From Ciona savignyi (lineage: Eukaryota; Chordata; Ascidiacea; Phlebobranchia; Cionidae): a stretch of 64,000 nucleotides of DNA. The notes below the pieces were generated by a model. The model searched no databases, was not told where the DNA came from, and saw nothing but the letters and a program-made list of their open reading frames with translations. This document shows, piece after piece, positions 10,977 through 24,700 of this stretch. The stretch is taken from contig CH003381.1 of the NCBI GenBank assembly GCA_000149265.1, forward strand, positions 1,533,663 to 1,597,662, in the 5' to 3' direction. The number at the start of each line of letters is the position of its first letter. Position 1 is the stretch's first letter. The position numbers and the translations under genes are program-made.

Positions 10977-13290
10977 CCTGCGAAAAATATATCTCAGCTA
11001 AAACTGCTGGACAGGCGATAATCGGTTAGTAGTTTTTCAACCTTTAACTTATTCGATGTCTGATATATGTCATCAATCACTCGCTATTGATCTGCCCTAA
11101 ACTATTAATAACCTGTGTCAAGAGTTGACTTGCTCGAAAAACGTGAGGTGGCATGTCGTCAACCAACACATTTACTTATTTAGAAAGGAAGTTCGTTGTT
11201 CATTTCAAAGTTACAAAACGTACACCCAAAGTCTTAATTTAGACAGCAAAGGCGCTTGCTTAAGTTAGAGTGTGTGAAGGCTTCTTATGTGATGTGTAGT
11301 CAAACTTTCGTTGAAACGTTCGACTTTCACAAACAGAGTTCTGCGAAACTGCAGAAACGCCATTTGACTACGTCACATAAGCACGAATTTAGGTCTATTA
11401 CTAATAAGGTCTTTGATGTCGACCACTTTTTCGAATTAGTTTACATTTAACAAACTTAAAGCTGCGGACATCACGATACAGACGTTACACAATCACTTGT
11501 CGTTTCGGTCCAATAAAAAAGGGAAAAGTTATGATCTAAATTTAAATAATGCTTCCGGTAGTAGGAAATCCAAAGTAATAGCGATTACAATGACTAATGT
11601 TGTCTAATTTTATGGATGAAACGTAATTACCACTAAACTGATTTGGAATGGTATAACTATGCTGCCCTAACTGAATATACCTACACTAAATAATCGATTG
11701 GATTATAGACGTGTATTAACTACTGTCGTTCTGTCCTCTTTCCCGTTTCCATTTTTTATAGAAGGTTCTGCTGCATGTTTTTGTCGTGAAAACAAAAACT
11801 TTACTAAACTAAACTCCAATAATTGACTTTTACTTTTAATTTTTAATCGCGCTTTTGAGTACTGGATTTTCTCGAAACTTACGCTCAAGTAAACATGTCC
11901 AGGGCTATATATGTGTTTTTAATGCGGCATATAAGTTATTAATAGAGCGGATTTTTCAACAGCCACGTCAAGCAATATGTCATACCGTACAATCACTGAA
12001 CCAAACGTGCGACGACCAGTGGATTACTACTTCTCGCACGGATTCGTTTTCGTTGGTGCACGTTTTATTGTTCTAAAATAACAACACAAACAAGCTTTAG
12101 ACTTTTCCGGAACCGGCCTTTATAATAAGATTTAGTAAATTTTTATTTAACTCAATCCTTAGCCGACATGACGAATCCTACTACGCATGACACACTTTAT
12201 TGCATGTCCATATATATATACGCTATAGCCTACGTCAGGTATTACTGTACCGTAATACGTACTACTATATTGCACGGGAATACTGATTTACTCTGAGTGG
12301 CGGGACACGTAATAGAATTAGTCAATACAACGTACTATATCTCGAATCGACTTGTCGTATTAACAAACTGTATAACTGTATAATTGCTTTGTAAGTAACC
12401 CCCTTCGGCACTACACGTAGTGGATTTTGATTGAACCGGGTGGATAAATGGGACAAAAACGGTGGCAATGTTTCTAACAGATATAACAATCTGTGATAGC
12501 TCAGGTCATCTCTGCGATACCCCATTCTATGTTCGACTCGCGTGTATAATATGATTGTCAATCCCACATTTAGGCCGGCGCTAAATTTAAACGATAAGCG
12601 CCTTTTAATATACGATTTATTAATCACAATTATTACATAGCCTACCATTATTTTTTTTACTAAAAACAAGTATTCTTTTGGCGCATTCAAGAAGTATACC
12701 ACGTCCATAACATCATATTTTAAAAGTTTGCGCCGATTTTAATAATAATCCAAAAATTGTTTTATAAAAAGGCGCGTGTACAGGATATAGCCTATATTTA
12801 ACATTCATAGGCTCCATACATGCTCGAAAATTGTTCTAATTTGTGTTTTAGCTTGTGTGAGTTAAATTTAACTATAAACCTGCTTAGCTCGAAAAGTCCC
12901 GAGAATGCTTTTAAAATATCTTATGTTGTGTTGGTTGTGGTAAGGAGTAAGCGTGCTTTAGCTTTTTATAGTAGTATTTCGTGTTCCATCTCATTCAACG
13001 TGCAGACGAAAACAATGATAGCCGAACCAAATATACTCTATTAAACACATTCTGCTTCCTCGGAAAGGTTACTCATTATCGTTCGTCATGTGTGGACAAC
13101 GATATTTTTACAACACGGTTAGTTTAACGCCCAATTAACGCAGATTACTATCCGGTTGGAATATGGAAAATGTCTTGCCGAAATTTGCCGTAGTTAAAAA
13201 ATGGCACCACTACTCCGAGTGATCATGACGGGACAGGTTGTGTTTGTGGTTTATTTATGTTTAGGAAAATAAGCCTACCACATTGTCCAA
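10977..13290. other. Gene-poor intergenic region
   Basis: No supported gene. The longest open frame (128 codons, - strand, 12322-12708) has no recognisable domain, start context or splice partners. No repeat with clear boundaries was identified. Confidence 0.5.
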
Positions 13291-13571
13291 ATAGTTAGTC
13301 TGGTGGTTTAGTGCGACGCCTTTCCACCGAAAGGTTGCCTGTTCGAAACTGGTCACTAGGTAGTCGGTTGTGTCCTTAGGCAAGGCACTTATAAAGGACA
13401 TTGCCTGGACCCAGCAGATTAATAAGTTCTACAAAATTAAAGGAATATGTATATCATACACAATACATTGCAATAGCTTCGGCAACCTGACGGTGGGCGC
13501 GAGGTCATTAACCCCCTTGGTTTTTCCATTAACGGGGATAAACATGAATATCCTATCCTCCTATGCTATCC
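13291..13571 (+). mobile_element. tRNA-derived SINE, full-length copy
   Basis: The head is tRNA-like: TAGTCTGGTGGTTTAGTGCG (A box) and GGTTGCCTGTTCGAAAC (B box). The body contains GGCAAGGCACTTA and GGGGATAAACATGAATATCC, and the tail is (ATCCT)n. This is the best-represented repeat family in the window, with roughly twenty copies or fragments on both strands. Confidence 0.9.
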
Positions 13572-14094
13572 ACATAGGCAATGTAGAGGTATTGTAGTAT
13601 ATTATTTTAGCCTCAGATATTTATACAGTTAAAGTTTGACCCATAAATATATTGACTACATATAGCGAACACCAGTATAGATGCCGTTACCCTATTAATT
13701 AAGACCCATATGACCCCATAAGTCAACACATTTAAAACACTGTTTCGCCGAGTCATCAAAGAGTTATCATCTATAGATTTGTTTACATCTGGCAGCGGCG
13801 TATACTCCATTTTAGATTAGTAGACTTTTAGTTTCGTTAGGCCCCGCATTTTTTTGAAACAAATGATGAAGGATTAATTAAAAATTTTTCGGTGATCAAT
13901 GTATGTTTTGTTTAAACTATTGATTGCTTACGGGCTGGGTGAGGTTAGAAAGTTTTAAAACTTATTTTTCACCGCAATATGTTCAAATGATCGCTCCCAC
14001 TTGAATTGAGTATATGTTTTTAATCTTGTATACTTGCTATGCTCAGATTTGCAGCTTCAAGCATCACCGCAACATCATCGACTACTACACTTAA

Positions 14095-14396
14095 AGGATA
14101 GGATAGGATAGGATATTCATGTTTATCCCCGTGAATGGGAAAACCTGGGGGGTTATCACACGGGCAATCATCAGATCACCTCGCGCCCATCGTCGGGTTA
14201 CCGGAGCTATTGCAGTGTGTTGTATATGATAGACACGTTCCTTCAATTTGGTAGAACCCATTAATCCGCTGGGTTCAGGCAATGTCCGTAAAGTGCCTTG
14301 CCCAAGGACACAACCGACTAGCTAGCGACCAGTTTCGCACCTGCAACCTTTCGATTAAAAGGCGACGCACTTAACCGCTAGACCATCGGGCCGGAA
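14095..14396 (-). mobile_element. tRNA-derived SINE, full-length copy
   Basis: Reverse-oriented copy. It begins with the complement of the tail (GGATAGGATAGGATATTC) and ends with the complement of the tRNA-like head near 14390. Confidence 0.9.
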
Positions 14397-14639
14397 GAAA
14401 CATTAAGTACGGAATTTGTGAATCGGGTGGATGAGTCACTGATCGATCTGGACTATTACCCACTTAACTGAATGTTTGTGAAACTTGTTTCGGTTGTTTT
14501 ATACAATTTGTAACATTGTGTTACTTTTATTTATTTTGTAATAAACAACGTCGATATACTACTATTTTTACAGCTCATTCGGCGATATATGACCTGTGTG
14601 TCGTTTAATAGTTTTTTAAAGTGACTAGGATACGATAAA

Positions 14640-14905
14640 TTGCAGTTTATCCCCATGGACGGGAAAACGCAGGGAGAGTTATCACAATGACAGTCGTAAG
14701 ATTCCATCCAGTTATTGTAAAAGCCTTTGCATGGTGTTATAAATAAAGTTAAAATGTTTTTGGTTTTGTTGAAAATGCTCGGCCTGACAGATTAGTGTAG
14801 TGGTTTATTGCGTCAGCTTTCAGGCAAATGGTTGCGGGTACGAAAATGGTCCCTACCTACTAGGTTGTGTGCTTGGTCAAGGCACTTAACGGACATTGAC
14901 AGTTT
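14640..14905. mobile_element. Two SINE fragments in opposite orientation
   Basis: 14640-14700 matches the body end of the SINE on the - strand (TTTATCCCCATGGACGGGAA). 14787-14905 matches the head on the + strand, up to the GGCACTTAACGGACATTG block. Both are degraded. Confidence 0.6.
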
Positions 14906-15719
14906 TGTAAACAAGGTTAACACTTTCCGCATGTTGTCGCAAGAGATCCTTGTAGCAAAAAAGAAAAAAAGCGCGCCATAGTTTTATTTGGTACCTTACG
15001 ACGTTTGCTTACGAACTTTTTTGTTGGAGCGTGAACGTGAGGTTTATCATGTTTGGTACCGTAAGTATTCGTTTTTAAAGAAAACAACTGCAATTGCTAA
15101 AAAGCAACCCAAGTTCACAAAAGTGCAGATAGCGTTGATAACAGTTGAAGTGCAGGATTTCCAGTAAAAACTACGTTGCGCAAAATTCCGCCTGTTTAGC
15201 ATTTAGCACTTCCGAGCCCTGAATTGCATCTTTTGCTGTTTGCTCAGTTGCAGTTTATTAGTACGTTCCTTAGTTAGAAATTGACTTTGGAACCTAAAGA
15301 AGAGGGAAACTTAGCACCAAAAGGAAGGAAACTGGCTCGTAGCAAACCATAGTGGTAATCTCAACTTAATCAGTCACTGTATACTAATTTTACGTTGGTA
15401 ACGTAGGTGCGTTTTTTTTTATTCTAACCAGTATTAAATATTGTTATTGTATAGCAGTTATAAAAAAATTGCAAGAAACAAGGAAAACTGATTGGGATTT
15501 GTTTTGGTACCGGTAGTACTTAAATGCAGAAAATATCTCTCTTTTATCACTAAAATTGTTTTTTTACGAATCACTAACAACCTAAATGACATTACATTTA
15601 AAATATTTCCAGATTTTATTTGTATTTCCTGTTATAAACGGTATATATTCTACTGTATTATACCATTGGGGCTTGGGCTATTTTAATGCACTTTGCTGTT
15701 CCGTTCTCTGAACAAAGTG
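14906..15719. other. Presumed 5' flank of the SLC6-type gene
   Basis: Noncoding DNA upstream of the transporter start. A non-coding first exon or the promoter probably lies here, but no specific element could be supported. Confidence 0.4.
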
Positions 15720-18700
15720 ATGTCGTCATACGGTACAAGAGGCAACCTGGAAAGGTCAACATGGCCGAACAAATTGGAATACCAACTCAGTTTATTCTGC
15801 TATGTGCTGGGTTTATGCTCATTTTGGAGGTTTCCTTACCTTGCTTATGAAAATGGTGGAGGTGGGTTGCATTTTTATGTTGCAGTACATTCGATAAGGT
15901 AACAGGAGTTTGTGGAGTGTCTTCTAGATACCAGTATGACTCTATTGTCCAGAAAAAGTATGCCAATAAAATCCATATGTGTGTAAGCTAATGGAATCAG
16001 AAGTTCAACTAACTCGGGAATCGTTACAAAACTAAAATCAGGTAAAATGAAAAAATGAAACTTTAGGGTCTATGTTGGAGTTAATTTATTTCCCTCTGGT
16101 GTTCATCTGTAGGTTTTATTATAACTTTTCTTGTTATAGGGTTGTGCTAAAATCATACATTTTGTGGTGTGCGGTCTCAGTTATCACATTACAACGTTAT
16201 TCACCTTGTGTGGTACTTTTTACATTAACTGTGTACGTAATGTCAGCCTTATCTGTGTGAGTTGTAACCTTAGTATTATGGACACAGATGCATGCTGAGC
16301 CGTGTAATCCCTTTAACTCCAATGTAAGCATTACTTGTAAAAAGGTCAGTTCTTATAAAAAGAATAAAACTTGGTGACCATTACGGATGTAAGAATTTTT
16401 GCAGATTCAAACTAATTCAAACCCTTCGGGTCGATTTAAGTCAAAAAATCTGTGTATTACTTTGGACACATGTCTACTGATCTTCTAGTGAAACAATCCA
16501 TTTACATTCAATCGAAGATATATTCTGTCAAGCCTAATGTGTTAACAATGGTTAACTTTGTTTGTGAAATTGCATTGAGCAAAAATACAATCTTGTAATT
16601 GTAACAAATTATGCACATTACACTTATAGGGTGTCCAACAGGCTTAATAACACACAAAAATTTTCCACCCCTTGCGCTACTACAAAATTCCAAAACAATC
16701 GAAGAGTATGCCGGTATACTACAAATAAGCCCAAAGTCCATATCAAGCAGGCGTCATTAGGCATTTAAAGTATACAATGTGCTTCACACATGGCTACCCA
16801 ACTGTTCAAGTGAAGTACACTTCAGTGATGATTCACCCACGCACTGAGTAAACTAATTAGGATGGTACCTGCCATGTAAATTACTCTTTTAAGCTACAGT
16901 ACCTTATGTAATTTTAGGTGTTGAATTGACTCAACATTTTTAAATAAAAATCTCTCAGTCATAGATGTCCAAGTAATCTCGACTGACTGGTTTGTTTACA
17001 TTTCCCTTTGTCTTAATCACTCAGCTGCACCTGAATGACTTTTATTACCCTTACCACCTGTTCACGTGTTCAGTTTCTATTTTCCCACACATCCATAATG
17101 AAATTGTATACTATTCTGGTTTACTGCAACATACCAACCAGTAGCTAATTTTCATTAATTAGGCCTTACAACCATTGTTTTGTTGAGTACCAGTCAGTGG
17201 TACTGCTATATATATTGTATAGGCGACTCTATATCATTAACGGGTAAAATTACAACAAAAAGTTACTGGTACACGTGGTGTTCCCATAAAATAATTTAAA
17301 CCCAATGCATTGTCTAGTTTAACTTTTTATACTAATATAATTATATATACTTTGTATATTGATGGTATCAGTATATTTACTATTTTTCCTCAATATAGCA
17401 AAACTTAACAAATTGTTAACTTTATATCACAATCTAACCGTTTTAGTTCGGTTGAGCTTAAATTTCAATATTGCAGCTCCATTTCTCTATGTGTTTCTAC
17501 TGCTGTATATTCTGGTTGGGATTCCGTTGGTGTTTCTTGAAATGGCGTGGGGTCAATACAGTAATCTAGCTCCCCTTCAAGCTTTCAGGACAGTGCCAGT
17601 AATGCAAGGTACAGTGACAAATTTGATTGTCTTTTAGAACATTTACTTATGTTTTGTATATATTATGTAAATAGGCATTTTTTTCTTTTTTATGCTTATG
17701 TATGTCTTGTGGGCTAAAAAATATTGTGTTTAGAGTATAAAACTATAAAATTTTTATTTAGATGTTTAAGATTTAACTTATATTTTGTATATATTATGTA
17801 AATAGGCATTTATTTCTTTTTTATGCTTATGTATGTCTTGTGGGCTAAAAAATATTGTGTTTAAAGTATAAAACTATAGAATTTTTATTTAGATCTTTAA
17901 GATTAACAGCATATGAATATTTGATGCTGCTTTAATGTTATTCTGTAAAATGACCAATTTGTACTTTTATGTATAAACTTGTTTTTATAGTAAATATTTT
18001 ATGAGAACGGTATCTGTTTGGTACATTTTTTATATAATTACATGGTCTAATACATCAATTTTTTATTTGTGTATCCAATATCGCTTTACTAAGTGCTTGT
18101 AAATTGTGTTTTCTTAGCAGAGTATAGCAGTATCTTATTGACTACCACTATATACTTTATATGACTCAGTTGCCTGAGGCTAAATACTAGACGTCAGTGC
18201 ACAACATTTATAACCCCGTCAAACTAAGGTAATCCAGTAAATAAATGTGCCTCGCCAAACGCGAGAACAATACAATACAATCCTAGTTTAGAACGCTCCA
18301 AATTAATGTAAAATCTACCCTGTCATTTTATGCCCTTCAGTGTATACAGCATACTGTGGCTTATACTGTGCAGTTTATTTTTGTTGCAGAGATTACTGAG
18401 ATGATTTAGCAAGGGACCCTTTAATCCCACGGCCACAACGGCACATTATTGGCATTGCTGTCCTACCACTGTAAATAATACATAGGTCGTATCTTACAGG
18501 GCACTCAAAGGGAGTTAATGTATCACTGTTTCAGCTCCGGCAAATATTTAAATAAGAACTGATTTAAGTGAAATGGGTTTTCTGAATACAAGTCATAAAA
18601 CCTTTCAGTGACTTTTCTGATATACTTCTACCAGGCAATATTGCATGATTTAAATTGTGGCATTGATGTTTTAAAGAACAATATCAATTTCATTACTTTA

Positions 18701-21700
18701 TTTAGTAATTTTTAATTTTTACCAGCAGCACATTTATTTTTCTAATGATAAACATAATATCAGCAAAGCTAACTATAATATCTTCATATCTGGTGCAGTA
18801 ATTGCACATTATTTTTGACCAAAGTAGAAACACACCTTACGTGTTTGCTTGGTGTAGCAAAGTGGTCCTACACATTGTACCTCATGTTTGACAAATATTT
18901 GGAATATTTTACAAATATCTGTCCATTCAATAATGATACATCGCCCATAAACATAATTAGTAAGAATAAAATATTAATATTTCATGAACAGTACATACGT
19001 TTTTACATAAAAATGAAAAAATGTTTCCATTTTTTGTAGAGGGTGATAGATGGGTGCTGGAGTTCTTAAAATGGGCCCCACACTAATTGCTTGTCCGATG
19101 AATTGGCAAACCTCACCCAATTTTTATATAAATGTTGTTATCAATATCATGGTGCAATACAAAAGATTGGACTTTGAATCGAAGACAGAAAACCGAATGC
19201 AATTCACATATAACCATGTATATGTAGGCATATTAAATTTTAACAGAATAGGCTTGTGTAGTTATTTTTCTCTGTATAATAGATCTAAGAAGTCAATGAG
19301 ATTGATAAATCCTACAACCAGTACCAGTTTATATAACATCTATTCTATATACTTACAATTTTTCTGTTTAAGCCATTATATCTCATGTAATTACCTTAAA
19401 AGACTTTCAATTTTACAGTGATATTTATAGAATTAATAACCATTAAATCACAGCTGTAACTAAGCGAAAGTAATTAACATTATTAAAATTAACACAGCTG
19501 CAGTTAAATGCTTTTTTACAACTTCAAATAATAAGCAACTGTCTAGTAAAGCGATATGATTAGTTGATATTTTTAACCTAAAAATTGATAATTAACAGTG
19601 TAGGTTTTAGTCACATTTTTACACCAAGTTTTGAGATTTTATATACAGTTTGTATCGCAAGGAACATTGAAGTACTGTAATCATTGAAAAACGTATGCAT
19701 AAAATATACAAGATGCATGTAGTGTTTCATGTACAGGATTATATACCATGTACTCGTCTGTTTACTATACACAGAGACGGTTGTACAAAGCATGTACACC
19801 ATTCAACACACATTTGTCCAACCCATACCTGATGCTGTCAATGTTGATCCTAGTATACTTGAAGAATAGATATAGTTTGATGTTGTGATTGATTTTTAGA
19901 CACCTGTGTGTATTATTTTAACAATTAAGGTTATGATATTAAACAAAATTTGGTCAATATCTTATTTAAGTGGAAAACTGATCTATGCCTTATTTAATAT
20001 CTATGCCCTTTTTAACATTTTTGGATTTTTAAAATATACAATTTATTAAAATTCTACTTCATCTCGGGCTCATTTATTAAAAAAGTTCATTAATATCTCA
20101 TTGAATTATTCAGGCATTGGAGTGTGCATGTTATTTCTCTCGTGTGCGGTACTGCTGTACTTCGGAGTGGTGTCGTACTACATTCTCATCTATCTTGCTT
20201 CATGCTTCGCAAGGCCCATTCCCTGGACAACATGTGGCAATTCGTGGAACACCAGGAAATGCCAAGAAACGTTGAGTAAGATTAACGCTTCTTTGTTTGA
20301 CCTTTCATTTCTGTGATTTGGAAATGTTGAGTAAGATAAACGTTTCCTTGTTCGACCTTTTACTTCCTCGTTTTAGTCGATTTTAGGACACTTCCAACGT
20401 CAAACTATTAAATTTTCAAAAATCGATGGTGGAAAAACTATTTATTGTTGACCCTGTCACCAGTGAGTGGCATGGAAGTTTTTGTGAATCTAAAATGCAA
20501 ATTAAATAAATTTTAAATGTCTTTTATAAGTACTATGCCAGAACAGAACGTTTATGTCAACATCGAATATATATAAATCTTGAATGGGTTGTCTGTTGAC
20601 CTATTGTGTTTCACAATAACACACTTTGAAATGTCTAGTGTTATTTACAAATATCAATCGCGCAATAAGGTTTTACAAAGTTATTATTGTTATGGAAATT
20701 ATTAAGGTATATATATTACACCGTTACAATAACACAAATGCTGATGACTTAAAATGACTGTACAATTGTACATATACTGCAAAGTTAAATTTTTCTAGAA
20801 TATATATTTATTTTACATAGAAATTCTATGATAGAATATATATTTATATTTTACGTCTTTATTTTTTAGTACAATTTACATGTGAATAGCATTTAAAATA
20901 ATTCTTTTAAATAGAAATGATTATCTGCCCTTTCACATAAAAACAACTGTTCAATTAGTATGGCATATCTAATGTCTTGACCTATACATGGTTGCAGACA
21001 GTGGAAACAGTTTAAGATTTATGGAGGTTTCAAAATTTTAAAATGTCAATAACAGTTTAATATAGTCTATATTACCGGTTACTGTAAAAGAACCAACAGC
21101 AATTGGAAGATAATCCAACTTTATGCTCAGCCCGTAAACATTTACACTTCCTTTAGCACTTCCATTTTCTGAGCTAAATGGTTTAACTACTCATTTAAAG
21201 AGAAATTTGTTTCTAACTGCTAGCAGTATTGCTTAAAACTGCTGACCATAAATTATGCCTTAGGATGTGTTGTCTGCTTATACTAGTTAGCTATTTCTGT
21301 GGTTTAATGTGTAGTCTACATCCTGATATGGTATTTAATTGATATATATGTACTCTATACTCACAAAAACAGTAGGCTAATATTTAAAGAGGGTTGAATA
21401 AAAAGTAATAATTCCACCACCTTTCCGCTTTTGTTCTGAAGGTCTTAACTATTTAGCCAGACGTTTGAATGCCAATTAAATTTGGCTTAGAATTTGGTAA
21501 ACTAAATATTATTTTTGCTCTCTAGACCCCAACTGTGCATCACAAGGCCACCTGACGTACCGGACAGGAGAGGGATATGGGATCATGGAGAATGGGGAGT
21601 TCATCAGGAAAACCGTGTGCAACTACACTGCTGATGGAACCCACACTTCACCAGCCATAGAATACTGGACGTAAGTTCTGCCTTATTGGTTCTATATTGT

Positions 21701-24700
21701 CGTACTTTTTCATTTCTTCGAATAGAGTTTTGCATTGTGTGAATTTTGCTGGTAACTTCTTTTATATATTGTTGTTTTACAAACATAGTTTTAAAAATAT
21801 GTTTTTAAGATTGGAAAGAAAGTGTTTATATGATGCCTATGGCGAAGGCTAAGCTTTAGGCACTCTTCCGAGTAGTAAATGAAAAAATATAGTTTACTTT
21901 TCATACTTACTTAGCATGATATATACAATTCATGGTAATTTGTTCACTGAGATATGAATTTTCTTGTTTTATGAAATGTGAATGTCTGTGCTTAAAACAC
22001 ATCAATGTATGACAAAACTTAATCACCCTTTTTCAAATGTGAATGACTATGTTTTGTTGGTGAGAGTGGGTAATGATAAACTGTTAAACGGTTTTATCTG
22101 ATTTTAGGCAAATTTCTGTACTGTTTTTCTACCACGATATTTATAATGTAGCAGCAGAAACATAATGCTTAAGGCTGTGTAATCAAGGTTTTAATGTATT
22201 TTCTTCTGCAAAAATGATATAATTTCTTTTAAAAATGATGGAACTATGCAATCTACACTTAAACGGTCAAAACGATGGTCGGTACCACATAAAAGCAGTT
22301 TAATTAGATCATACATACAAGATAGATAATTATCAAGCAATTAGATCACGCAGTATTTTTATTTTAGACTTTAATTAAATAGTAATTAGAAAATTTGAGA
22401 GTTTTATACACTTTTGTGGTTTAAAAATACGTTTATCGAAAATTTCAAAATAATTACTAGGTATTTGGCTATTAAATATTAATTGCCTAAATATTCTTGT
22501 ACGGAATACTAAATCGTATCGAATGTATAAATACGCAAAACTAATTTTAAAAATTCTCTTCATACTGGTAGGCCTATATAAAATAATCCGACATGGGAAA
22601 TGTTAATTTTTTAATAAACGCATTTATCTCAATTTATGCATCACTTTTTTAGGTGTCCTGTCTGCAGTTAACCAAAACAATCTATTTATTTAAAACCTTA
22701 ATTTTAGCTATGAGTAAAAAACCACAAAAAATAATTAGATTTGATTTTCAGTTTAAATCAACATGTGACAGGTATTATTGTAATTTAATTTCTTTACACA
22801 ACACTACATTGATAATAGGTACTGCTATTTAATGCCTATTATTTTCCCTGCTCGTTAGTACTTGTAAGGTAACAACAGTGACAGTAATCGGGCACTTAAG
22901 GCAAAACAATATTTTAAACAAGGTCTTTAAATTGCGCATTTTCAAAATTTTTAATTTTTGGGATATCTGGTAAAGACCGTTTTTAATAAATTTTTTGGAA
23001 CAATTTTGACGAAATGACATTGCTATGTAGTAGACACTTTTTTCCGGCACTGGTAACAGTACTGGTGGTAAAAAAACGAAACTAATGCAGTGTTCGAATT
23101 AACGATTTTGAAACGATTCGCGAAATGCGTGGGTTAGGAGAAAATCGTTTTCGCGCATTACCCATGTTAAATTGCCTTAGAATGCGGTTTCAGAACCTCT
23201 CAAACTAATCTTTAAAGGCAGAAAGATAATTCATTAAACAAACAGTACCGTTATATAGTAGTAATGATAAACTACAATAAACGTGTCGTGAGTGAATATC
23301 GACGAAACGAAGCCTTTGAAACGAGTAATCTTACTTGTTAAAACACCATATAACCTTATTATAAAGAGGTGTGTTGCATCTCCGCCAATCATAATTAAAG
23401 GAATCTTGGTATATTAACGTATAATGGCTATTGTTGCGTTGTGATAGCAATGCTTATTATACGTCAATAATGCAAAGTAAAAGCAAGGTAAATAAATGTA
23501 ATAGTAATTCCATTGTTAAATGTTATGTTGAAGGCAAACGATGTTATATTAACGTGTTAATGATTTATTAATAAAAGTGCGCGAAATCAGTAACGGTAAT
23601 TTATATTTTCGCGATTTTGTTAAATTTTGTTATTCGCGAACTTTAAAAAACGGTTCGCGAATAGCGATTCGCGATCCCTTAATTCGAACCCTGTAATGTC
23701 ACATGATTCCATGTATAGTAATAACAGGTGCAGGTTATTTTCTCTTCATTTTTCCTCTTTTTATTTCTATTCCTCTGCAGAAAGAACTTGATTGATAACG
23801 ATGCGGTTTGCAACGTGCTCCCGGACTTGGAGAGCATATTGTTCGGAACGTCTGCCAAAGTCCTCGCACCTCCCATCATTATCATGGGGGTCTTCCTTGG
23901 GCTCCGGCTTCTTACAGGGGTTATCGCCATGGCAAAACATGTCCGTCTCACTGGAAAGGTAGAATAAATAGCAGAGTTTAACAAAAATGGTCTTTCCTGC
24001 TTTTACTAAAAAATTCGATTATCAAAAAATGAAGTTAATTTATAAGTGGGGTAAATTCGTTTTGCAAATGAATAGATTAGCTATTTTTTTTAACAGCATT
24101 CGGCCCCAATCGATGTCAAAGGGGCCAGTGGATGCCGATGCTAATGATTTTTCGGTTAATTTGTACATTTTTCTACACACAGATAGTTTTACCCAAAAGT
24201 TCAAACCAAATTTTTAAAAGTTTTAGAAAAGTAAAAAAAAACTTAATCCATTCCAGGTTGCTTACCTACTGAGCACGATACCATTCGCAGTGTCGGTTAT
24301 GGTGCTTGTGCGGTGTGTCACTTTAAATGGGGCAACCAGTGGGGTGCTTTACCTCTTTGTACCTTCGGACCTAATGCAATTTGCCTCCCCCAAGGTTAGT
24401 GCAGTTGATAATTGTTACTATATATCAGAGTTAAATGCAGTGCTAATATGTTTTACTTTTTTGTGGACATATGGTACTAAAACTTGATTTCCTGCTTTTT
24501 AGGCAAAATACACGGTGGTCATAGCATTCACACAAGTTTTAACCTGTGTAGTTTTTAACCTACATGTGTTGCTCCTTGTAGACACTTAAACTCAATATCG
24601 TCATGTAATTAAAAACCTTATGCGTGTTGATTTTTGTGTAGATTTGTGTGGATTGAAACAGTTTTTGTTGAATTCCTGTGGAACCCACATGATATAAAGC

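Noticed and set aside
12322-12708. 128-codon open frame on the - strand
   Set aside because: No domain, no transmembrane pattern consistent with a known family, no splice partners, and it lies in AT-rich intergenic DNA. Length alone is not enough.
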